Source: Isochrysis galbana
Taxonomy: Eukaryota > Haptophyta > Isochrysidales > Isochrysidaceae
Length of the DNA: 64,000 nucleotides
Reading direction: 5' to 3'
Assembly (NCBI GenBank): GCA_018136815.1
Contig: CM030935.1
Span: 4,042,299 to 4,106,298, forward strand
A program made the translations under genes and the position numbers. Positions 54,559 through 63,086 of this stretch are shown one piece after another. The notes beneath the pieces are model-generated. The model was not told where the DNA came from, did not search any database, and saw only the letters and a program-made list of their open reading frames with translations. Each line of letters starts with the position of its first letter. Position 1 is the first letter of the stretch.

Positions 54559-55371
54559 TTACAGACCAGCAACCCCGATGCCCATCAATCCATTCGGGCA
54601 GCCACTGTCTGGAAGCCGCCCAAGCTTGATCTGTTTTCCGGCGAGAGAATTGTACGAAGACGGATAGTCTTCGCCCCATGCGAAGCCGTCATGGTATTGG
54701 TGATACCTTTCGCCCAGGTAGAAAGGAAAGTCCTTTATATCCATAACCCAAACGAGCCCACGCACGTCCCCATCGTCGCCTTTACCAGCGGCGAAGTCCA
54801 GCTTATCTCCTGTCTGAAAGGATGCCTTCACGAGCTCCTTGGCGAAATCGCTGTTTGGACCTCCTGGCACGGCAACGAGGTTGCGATACTCGCTGCCGCG
54901 GTCGCCTAGCTGGTCCGGGCGGTACCCATTCTTGTCAAACAGCTTGCAGTACTCCACTGCGAACTGGCCGAACGACGAGCGAGGGATGTGCAAGCTGACC
55001 ACCTCAGCGTGACCAAGGCTGCCATAGTCAGAGACCTGCACTGCGTTGTGGTAACACACCTTGCCGTCACGCGCCCCCGCCCGTCCACCGGCGTAGCCGA
55101 CGAAGGCGGTCAGCTCGTCGTCCGCTCGGCCTAGGATCCTGCGCTCCGCCTCGACGAACTCGTGCTGGACATGCCAAAAGCAGCCACAGCCAAAGTAGAC
55201 ATCGATCAGCTCGTCTGGACTCGGTGGCGCGGCACGCGCAGACGCGGGTATGGCGAGCGCCCCGGCGAGGACAGCGCGGCGAGACGCGCGCCTCCCTGCG
55301 CCAATCACCACGCACTCGCCGCCCTCGGCGAGCAGAATCAGCGCCACCGCAACGAGAGAGCACGAGCGCAT
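54559..55371 (-). CDS. msrA: Peptide methionine sulfoxide reductase A, likely thylakoid-lumen
   Basis: ATG at 55371, 270 aa, single exon. The core has VYFGCGCFWHVQHEF (catalytic Cys of G-C-F-W), AFVGYAGG, LGHAEVVSLHIP, GDRGSEYRNLVAV and FYLGERYHQYHDGF, all MsrA landmarks. It reduces methionine-S-sulfoxide in proteins. The sequence before GHAEVV (YHNAVQVSDYGS) differs from the common CSGRTGHAE type, so it belongs to a divergent branch. The N-terminus has a hydrophobic segment LVAVALILLAEGG and then RRASRRAVLAGALAIPASARA, a good twin-arginine signal with an A-x-A-type cleavage site. This order suits ER entry, plastid import and Tat export to the lumen. An alternative is a secreted form. Confidence 0.88.
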   Translation of the reverse strand: MRSCSLVAVALILLAEGGECVVIGAGRRASRRAVLAGALAIPASARAAPPSPDELIDVYFGCGCFWHVQHEFVEAERRILGRADDELTAFVGYAGGRAGARDGKVCYHNAVQVSDYGSLGHAEVVSLHIPRSSFGQFAVEYCKLFDKNGYRPDQLGDRGSEYRNLVAVPGGPNSDFAKELVKASFQTGDKLDFAAGKGDDGDVRGLVWVMDIKDFPFYLGERYHQYHDGFAWGEDYPSSYNSLAGKQIKLGRLPDSGCPNGLMGIGVAGL

Positions 55372-56430
55372 CGAGATTCTCTCCCCGTCGTCGCGCGCGC
55401 TAGGCGGGGAGAGTCTGCTTGCTCGCTCGCTTGACCCATATCAGAGTTTTCTTGTTCGTGCTGTTTTAACCTTTTAGTGCTTAGTTCTTGGTTCTGTGGG
55501 ACCGTGGGACGTTAGCCCTCACCCTAGATGGGAAATACGTATTTACCGTATTTGGCCAGAGGCCAACTATATATGTATCTGGCTGTATTTGAAGCGCGTC
55601 CTGGGTTGTAGGCCTCGAATGTATTTGAAATAGGCCAAATACATATGCACATGTATTTGGCTGTAGTTGAAGCGCGTCCTAGGTTGTAGTTGTAGGCCTC
55701 GAATGTATTTGAAATGTATTTGGCCGGAGGCCAAATACATATGTATTTGGCTGTATTTGCAGGCCCCAGCACCGTATTTCCCATCCAAAGGAGGGCAACT
55801 GCGCGGTTGGTGCATGGCTCGTCCGGTGTATGTGTATGTTGTATGTACGTTGCCGCTAGCCAACAAGATGCTATACCGGTCTACGATTGTCAACATGGAA
55901 CATGGTACCTCCGCCGACCGCCGAGAGGCTTTCAAGGTGTACGGGTACGGGCAAGTGTCAAGTGTCAAGTGTGCCGAGTGCTGAGTCTTGAGTGCGCTGT
56001 AGTTTTGTAGTGTATAGTGTTGCTCATTGTGCGTGAGCTCCCGTGCCATCGTATCTCGTATCGATTGTCCGCCACTCGCCACTCCCCCCTCCCCCCCCGT
56101 AACCGTAACCGTTATATTCCAACAATGGTCTACACTTCCGAGGGTAGTTACCGGTTGTCGCAAGTTGTCGGTAGTTGTCGGTTGCCATTGATGGGATGTC
56201 ACGCCTGTGTCGCATTCGCGCCGATGTCTCAAAAGCAAAAGAAATAACCGTAAAACAATAAAACAACAATAAAAGTAAAAAGATGAGAGAGAATAAGAAC
56301 AGAGGAAGAAAGGAAGATGAAGAGTGAAAGAAAGAAGGAAGAGAAAAACAACCCGAATATTTAGGGTGGTTCTCCGTTCTCCGCCCTCCCCGCTGCCGCT
56401 GGCCCTATGGCCTATTGCCTATGGCTACGT
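55372..56430. other. Gene-poor stretch
   Basis: Repeat A scraps at 55441-55470 and 55800-55870 bracket the palindromic array listed next. A purine-rich tract (GAAAGAAAGAAGG-like) is at 56280-56350. No gene supported. Confidence 0.45.
55541..55790 (+). repeat. Direct and inverted repeats built on CCAAATACATATGTATTTGG
   Basis: Units include GGCCAAATACATATG, TATTTGGCTGTA, TTGAAGCGCGTCC, GGTTGTAGGCCTCGAATG and TATTTGAAAT, present two to three times. CATATG sits at the centre of a perfect palindrome. GGGAAATACG (55528) is answered by CGTATTTCCC near 55777, closing the array. Related TATTTG words recur at 56622-56720. Confidence 0.75.
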
Positions 56431-56435
56431 AAAGT

Positions 56436-56530
56436 CTCGCGTGGCATAGTGGATAGTGGTTCAACCCACTGACTGCCTCCACGCCTCCACTAACCTTTTG
56501 CTCTGGGGAAGCGAGTTCGAGTCCAGAGTC
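56436..56530 (+). ncRNA. tRNA-like sequence (possible SINE head)
   Basis: GTGGCATAGTGGATAGTGG resembles a Pol III A-box region and, 70 bp on, GCGAGTTCGAGTCCAGAG resembles a B-box (GGTTCGANTCC). The putative T-stem has only one or two good pairs and no clover-leaf forms, so this is not a working tRNA. It may be a tRNA-derived SINE remnant. Confidence 0.35.
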
Positions 56531-57023
56531 CGGAGAGCGCTCTGCACTTCGAGCGAGCCCTGTTCCTCTCCCCTCTTCTCCGCTCTTCTTCTACCGTTGA
56601 ATCTGCCCTCCGTCGGAGATACGTATTTACCTTTTACCTTACTTGGTACTTGGACGAAGGCCAAATACAGACCTTATTCACCGTATTTGAACGGCCTCAA
56701 TATGCCCCTCCGTATTTGGACGGTGGCGCAGGCGCGCGCGCCGAAAGTCCCCACGCCATGATCCTATATTTTGGTTTTGGTCTCGTAGGCGGGGGGGCCT
56801 AATCCTAATCCTAATGGGAGGGTGAGGAGCAGATCATTAGAGATTAGAGATAGAGAGGAGCTTTGGGGAAGCAGAGATGACTGGGTTAGTTAGGGCGCTA
56901 TACGCTATATATACCACAGCTATACCCTTGCGCTAGGCATGGGCAGCGCCGCCACCTCAAGGCATCTCCTCCCTCTGATCATATGTCATATGCATATGTT
57001 GAGATGTTTATTGGTGCCACAAC

Positions 57024-57508
57024 TAAGTTTATACTTGGTAGGGGCAGCTGCAGGCCTGTCGGCCTGTCGCAGGCGCACCATCGACCATCGCGCGTGCCGC
57101 AGGAGAGGGGAGAAAGAGCGCGGAGAAGGGGGTGGTGGGCGGAGCGATCGCTCCGCCCGCCGAAAAATCGGTAAGTCCCCGAAAAATCGGTAAGTCCCGC
57201 ACCTGTTTACAGGAGAAGTCGGGACTGAGGACGCCGCCAGCCCGGTAGGCATAGGAGGAAGGGGGGAACGGATCACCGGGGCCGGGGGGGGGGGGGGGGG
57301 GGGGGGGGGGCGGGCCACCGGACCATATCTAAATATCTAAGCCCTTCACCCCCACCCCTATCCCCTATCCCCCTAGTAGCGCACGGGGGAAGCCGCCTGA
57401 TGGCGGGGGGGGGAAGGGCCGGGGGAGTGGGGGTGTAGAAAGTATACTACGTGTAGGTAGTGGTTCCATGCGCCGCGAGTGCGGTAAGAATATTATGAAT
57501 TTTTTTTT
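57024..57508 (+). mobile_element. SINE-like element with internal deletion
   Basis: CACAAC flanks at 57018-57023 and 57509-57514. It begins TAAGTTTATACTTGG, skips most of the first 350 bp of the 24.6-kb form (GGGGCAGCTGCAGGCCTG), duplicates CCGAAAAATCGGTAAGTCCC, has G-runs at 57285-57310 and ends GAATATTATGAAT8. Confidence 0.8.
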
Positions 57509-57666
57509 CACAACGCAGAGAGAAAGAGAGACGCTCGTCGTCGCACACTTCACACCTGCTGCACTTGCTCTCCTCACACCCTTCTCGTGTGCGTCGTTCA
57601 CACCCGCTCTCTCGCCGGCTCTCTCGTGGTTGAGACGACAACCCCTCGGCGCCGCGCACACGGCCG

Positions 57667-59962
57667 ATGCCCTTGTCGCTTCTCTCGGTCTCCATCGAGC
57701 CCCAAGGGCCCGAGTGTCCGTTCGTGAACAAGCGGCTCGCATTTGAGCTGTGGCCCGCGCAAGTCCTCTGGCTCCGAGGCCCCTCGGGCGCAGGCAAGTC
57801 GTACACATGCATGCACCTGGCTGGGCTGGCGTCGCTGCCGGCCGCGAGAGTCGAGACACGCTGGCCGCCTGAGCTGGCGCGCCGCGAGCGGATCGGCTTC
57901 CTCTTTCAGAAGGGCGTGCTAGTGGATGCGCTCACGCTCCGCGAGAACATCGCTCTCGCTCTCCTCAGTGCCGGCGCTGAGGCACCCAGCGAGGAGCGGG
58001 TCGCCTCGAGCCTAGGTGCTGTCGGCCTCAGCTATGAGAGAGACGGGCACAAAATGCCGGGTGAGCTGAGCGGAGGCATGCTGCGCCGCGCCGCCTTGGC
58101 GCAGGTACTCGCGCAGCGCAAACGGCTCATCGTGCTGGACGAGCCGTTCGTAGGCCTCGACCCTCCGGTGGCGCTCGAAATCGCAACGCTCATCAGTGAG
58201 GTGGCCAAGCAGAGGCAAGTTGCATTCATCCTGGTTTCGCACATGGAGCATCTGGCCAAGCGGCTTGAGCCCGCTTTGACGCTGGAGCTCATCCCTAGGC
58301 CTCTGCCCTCCGCTGACGAGCGGCGTATCGGATCGCGGCGATCCATTCCACTGTGGCGAGGCCCGCTGTCAATGCTGTCTCGTGTTGTCCATCGCTTCGC
58401 CGACTACTTCTTCTACTCTCTACCCCTCATAGTCAGCGCCTTCGTTGCCACCGGTATGTGCTAGGGCCCGACGCAGTGGACGCATGGCAGATTGCGACAG
58501 TTGAGCCTACACCGTGATCGCTCTGGCGGCACCACTTTCAATTAATACTCCATCACCTTGCCAGGCGCCGCGGTATCCATGCTTCTTGCCGACCTGCTTC
58601 TACGTCTGAATGTTGCGCAATTGATCAGCAACTTTTTGCAGGCGTCGATGAATGACAGCCCAGCCTTGCCAATGCTCCTGCAGCTTGCACAAGGCGTGGT
58701 GCAGCAGAATGAGGCGACTGCCAAGCGCAAGCTTTACGCACTCGCCATCTCCACGGTGTGTTCATTTCACACGTGGCTGTGGGCGTGGAAGTCGGCACGC
58801 GAGCGGTAGGCGCCGTCCCCAATGGTGCTACACATGTTGGATAGGGCTTGAAAGGATTTTTCGTGCCCATGCGTCGATCCCAGGTGTTTACCCTCGAGTT
58901 GGGCCCATTACTCACGGCCCTTCTCCTTGCGGGTCGCATTGGCGGCTCATATGCTGGGGAGGAGGGTATGATGGCGGCAACAAGGTAGGCACAACCGCTC
59001 GGCGCCCGCCGACGCACCAACCGCTTCTTCAGGATGTGCGCCATAGAAGCCCGCTAATCATGTAGAAGATTGATGCGCGACCTTGAAAGCCATGCATTTG
59101 GTGTCTCATTCGGTCCTTTTTGCGCCATGCAGTCAGTTGGACCTCCTTCGCATGCTTGGCGTATCCCGCACCAAGTGGAACTTCGTCCCGGCCATGGCGG
59201 CCGCGCTTTCGGCAGCCCCACTTCTCAGCGCCATCGGCACGGCGGTGGGTATTATGGCAGGTGCTATTGTTGGCGGGCCTGCTGGCTTTGACATCATCAG
59301 CTCGCAAGAATATTGGAGCGAGGCACAGAAAGTCATCTGGGATTGGCCAGCTCACCTGCACCCGCTGAAGTACGCGCCTCTTGTGAACGCATGTGAGTTA
59401 CCGCCCCAAGCCTTGGTGTGATTGCTCTTCACTGCCGTTGATGATTTTGCTTGTCCCTAAAGCTAGCACAATAAGTCATCTTCATTTCGAAAGTCAATTT
59501 AGAAATGTGAAGGATCCATTGGCTTAGGCCATGCTACCATCAACGTCGGGGTGTGTGAATTATCTTGGTGCCTTCTGCTGTTCCACAGATCGTTCATTTG
59601 GCTTCACACTCGTCACCATGATAGTAGCGCATACCTGCGGGCATTGGTCACGCAAGACCCAGCCAAGACAGGTTCCGCTTATCATCACCTCCGCTGTTGT
59701 CCTCGCTTGCCTCCTCGTGCTACTCCTAGATTGGGCTTTCTCGCAGCTATATGTGCGGATCGGCGACATAGAGTTGCCACAGCACGCAGATGCAATGCCT
59801 CAGTTGGACAGGAGGCCAGGTGGTGACTTCGGGTCCATTCGACTAGCTAATGGTGCAGGTACCCCTCAGGATGTTATCGGTATTTCTATGGATGGAGGCG
59901 GCAAGGATGGGAGCTTGGGTGTGGCGGGAGATTACGTCGACGAATTCGCAGACGAGCTCTAG
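57667..59962 (+). CDS. Fused MlaF(TGD3)-MlaE(TGD1)-type lipid ABC transporter (570 aa)
   Basis: Exons 57667-58453, 58565-58755, 58884-58984, 59133-59392 and 59589-59962 join with GT-AG introns in compatible phases (1, 0, 2, 1). Residues 1-210 form an ABC ATPase: GPSGAGKS Walker A (38-45), Q-loop Q81, LSGGM signature (134-138), RLIVLDEP Walker B (153-160), SH switch (191-192). After about 255 comes an MlaE permease: FADYFFYSLPLIVSAFVATG, FTLELGPLLTALLLAGRIGG, QLDLLRMLGVSRTKWNFVPA and TSAVVLACLLVLLLDW. Separate polypeptides (TGD3 and TGD1, MlaF and MlaE) are the norm; they move phospholipid or phosphatidate between membranes. No targeting peptide precedes the ATPase, and an acidic 60-residue tail follows. 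Missing partner: an MCE protein. Confidence 0.85.
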
Positions 59963-60429
59963 TAACTCAGAGAGGGTGCATCGTCATCAGCCGACTGACG
60001 TTGGCTTTGCTGATACAACCAAGCGCGCTCGTGCGAAGATTGAGCGCGAACGCTAAAGGAGCCGCTCCCGCATAACCGCCACCTCCTCCTTACTCCAACT
60101 GCACGATGACTCCTGCGGTACTAGGCTGACTGCGCAGATGTAGCAAAAACCGCGGTCCATGGGGCCTTGTGGCTCCAGAAGGCGGGGGGGGGGGGGGCGA
60201 GGATTAAGAGATGGCGAAGGATTTACGCCCCGCTGCGAATTCCGGCTGTTCCCTTCAAGAATCTCGTGCCAAGCTCTGGTATTTGGCGCTCCGCGTTCGT
60301 TGAGGTCACGTTCCGTCGAAAGAGGACCAGATATTTTTAAACGGTTTCCTTAATGGCCCAATTTTGAACTACGTTACTAACGCGAACAGCAACGGCAAAA
60401 ATCGGTACAAGTATATCAGCAGGCAAATA
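59963..60429. other. 3' flank
   Basis: Contains poly-G (60184-60197). No gene supported. Confidence 0.45.
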
Positions 60430-60600
60430 TGAACCCATGTATCTACGAACTTGTCCAGAAAGCAGCGGACAGAATCTTAGGGGAGAGCCCCCACACCGGC
60501 AGAGTCACGCAATGGGTGAGATACCCGCACTATCCTATACACAACACAGAGAATGCGGCACACACAATGGGGACCGGCCTCACACACGGGACGGCACACA

Positions 60601-60623
60601 CAAAAAAAACATTCTTGAAGGTG
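60601..60623 (-). mobile_element. 23-nt micro-insertion with 13-bp TSD
   Basis: C, A8, then CATTCTTGAAGGTG lies between two copies of GGGACGGCACACA (60588-60600 and 60624-60636). An uninterrupted relative at 7.28-7.32 kb lacks it. Minus sense ends in T8. Confidence 0.8.
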
Positions 60624-60779
60624 GGGACGGCACACATAAAAGCCTTGCAAGCAAAATGGATACTAAACTATTCAACGCACGAAAGGCTATATGGAAACAT
60701 GCGCTAGACGCGTGGTTCTGCCGGACCGGGCTGGGCCGAGGGGTCCTCTCCACAATCCCCTCAAAGATGCTGAACATCA

Positions 60780-61909
60780 ACTAAGTTTATACTTGGTCGC
60801 GATGGAGCGCGCCGCCGCGACTCCCCTCTCCTTCGGGCCCCCCGCCGAGGGCGCCCCACTAGTACCCATGGAGCCATGGAGCAGTCGCTGGCGAAGCGAC
60901 CGCGCCCGCCCGCAGAGGCCGAGCAGGTGCGTGCGACCCCGGTCGCGCCGCACGGCCCGTGGCCTCGGCCACACCACACACAACAGCCATGCTGGCCCCC
61001 CCCATGGGGGACAGCAGACTGTAGACAACATGACAGACGAAGCAGACAGAGAACACCGACATACCACTGGGCATGCCTCATGGCAGAGGCTCCTCCCACC
61101 CTGGTGACGGTCGCGCCGCCTCGGCGGCGCGGCCCGAGACCGGGTGGCCCTTATGGGCACAAACAACATCCCACATTGCATACGTATCACAACAGGGAAA
61201 GGTCACAACAACTACCCCAACTCCACACAGCAGAGTCCCCTCCGAGAGAGGGGCTGATGACCGCCCACCGACCACCAACCCACTACCAAGCGCCAAACCC
61301 TCACTCACGATCCACCCACATGCCCCCGACTCAGGAGCCAGCATCCGATGAGGAACAAGAAGCCACTGACACCGACGCAAATTTCGACCTCTCCTTTCAC
61401 CAAGAGGGGGACTACACCTTCCAAGACATGACCGTGTACGCCGCGATCGTTGAACTACTCCTCGAACTAGAGGGAGTTGATCCTGAGCCGGACTTTTGGG
61501 CTAGGTCCATTACAGGCCCCTGGCACGTAGCAGTCAACGAGGACTGCGCACAACAATTCCAAGAAAGAACTCACCACCCTCGCACAAGCCCCGTCTTCGA
61601 ACGACATACAACCACTCCGTGAAAACAACAACAGCAGCACAGAAGACAACCAGCGTACCATGTGATGACGCCTATGCCTCGACACAAGAGAAACGGGCCA
61701 CCTAGAGGCACAGGAGGAAGATGGGGAATCTCCACTAGGGGCCGGTGCACCCCGCCCAACCTAACCCCCCCCGCAACCTGGGCCTCAAGTAGTGCACGAG
61801 GGGAGCTGCCGCAAGGCGGGAAGCGAGGGAGAGGAAGGGAAATGGGCGTGGCTACAGTAGCTAAACCCGTGGCCGCGCGCGAGGCGAGAATATTAAAAGG
61901 TTTTTTTTT
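60780..61909 (+). mobile_element. LINE-derived 1.13-kb element with 18-bp TSD
   Basis: CAAAGATGCTGAACATCA flanks at 60762-60779 and 61910-61927. Starts ACTAAGTTTATACTTGG, then TCGCG and ATGGAGCGCGCC. An ORF1 with the 9.1-kb copy's LAKRPRPP, YAAIVELLLELEGVDPEP and NEDCAQQFQ continues to 61622, frameshifted early (the ATG at 60802 and the main frame from about 60876 differ). All of ORF2 is missing. The 3' UTR matches 5343-5470 reversed and ends AATATTAAAAGG plus T9. Confidence 0.92.
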
Positions 61910-62014
61910 CAAAGATGCTGAACATCAGAGGTAACCCGGCATCGCCAACGTTCTGGAAAGACGCGCTAAACAACTTTAGGACCCTGAAGATACAACGCTC
62001 GCGACTCACCATCC

Positions 62015-62745
62015 CCGTACACTACTAGGGGGATAGGGGTGAAGGGCTTAGATATGGTCCGGTGGCCCCCCCCCCCCCCCCCCCCCCCCGGTGATCTTTC
62101 CCCCCCTTCCTCCTGTGTCTCCGAGTGGGCGGCCGACTCTGTCCCGACTTATCTTGTAAACAGGAGCGGGACTTACCGATTTTTCGGTGGGCGGAGCTCT
62201 CGCTCCGCGCTCTTTCTCCCCTCTCCTGCGGCACGCGCGATGGCGCGCCACGTACTGCTGGTGGTACGCGGTTCGATTCTGGGCTCTATGACCTGTGTGC
62301 TCGAATATCCTCAACCGCCCTTTTTTTATTTTTTTTGCCCCGGTGGATCACTGTACCATTTCGCCCGCTTCTTCTTTCTACTCTGCGGCAGGCCTCTAGC
62401 TGCCCTCTGGCGACCCATGGAGGCTCCTGGAGGCCGGCTCAGGGGGCAGAGGAGGCTGGGGCTGGGCCCTGGCCTCCCCTGCCTCTCCCTCGCTGGCGCT
62501 CCTGGGCCTCTGGGGCCCCCACGCTGCACCTGTCTGCCTGTCGATAGGGGGGGAGGGGGGGTTGGAGCAATGGGCTGGCCACGACTGGCCAGGATGAGCG
62601 AATGGGGCGAGCCTGTGAGTGAGAGAGAGGGCCATCAGGCGTGCCAGGAGGATGGGTGGTTCCTCCCCCATGGCAGGGGAGGAGTGGAGAGAGGGGGGGG
62701 CTCGTGCCCCCCCATGGGTCAACCAAGTATAAACTTAGTTGATCC
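62015..62745 (-). mobile_element. SINE-like element with a 140-bp insertion
   Basis: Minus sense starts AACTAAGTTTATACTTGG at 62742 and matches the 24.6-kb copy, but lacks the T-tailed end. About 62250-62388 is not found in the other copies; it holds GCGGTTCGATTCTGGGC, a Pol III B-box-like word, and T7/T8 runs. A C-run of about 22 lies at 62068-62089. Confidence 0.75.
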
Positions 62746-63086
62746 AGGGTAGAAGAAGAAGTGGAGAATTCAACCCGTAGCCCGTACACAAGTTTAAGAG
62801 TTCGCTATCTATCAATTTTAGCTAATTTGGCGGGCGCAGCCAGCAGACAATGGCGGTGCGCGATTGCTTTATGTTTCGTGTTGCGCATGTTGGCAGTCCG
62901 ATAATAAGGTTGTGGCGTGTGCGCGCCACCGGCATTGTTCCTCGCAGGACGCGATGGTCACCGCGCTAATCCCATCACGATAGTTTTACCTAGGCGACCA
63001 CCAATACTAGCTACAAGATTGCAACCCGCAGCCACCACCATCACTCTGACCACCACCCTCCGGCTGTTTTTCGCTAGGGGTCTCGA
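62746..63086. other. Intergenic, nothing recognised
   Basis: 3' flank of the last gene. No repeat or gene that I can support. Confidence 0.45.

Larger units (their letters stand above)
60430..62010 (+). pseudogene. Old LINE ORF2 C-terminal remnant, split by a younger insertion
   Basis: 60430-60779 reads in pieces like the 5.3-9.1 kb LINE ORF2 C-terminal region (KALQAKWILNY, then the codons for ARKAIWKHALDAWFCRTGLG), and 61928-62010 continues it (GNPASPTFWKDALNNF against GNPALPTFWKEALINF). The break holds the element 60780-61909. A micro-insertion at 60601-60623 also interrupts it. Confidence 0.85.

Noticed and set aside
55567-56238. 223-codon minus frame across the palindromic array
   Set aside because: Low-complexity peptide from repeats (YIRGLQPRTRF-like), no domain.
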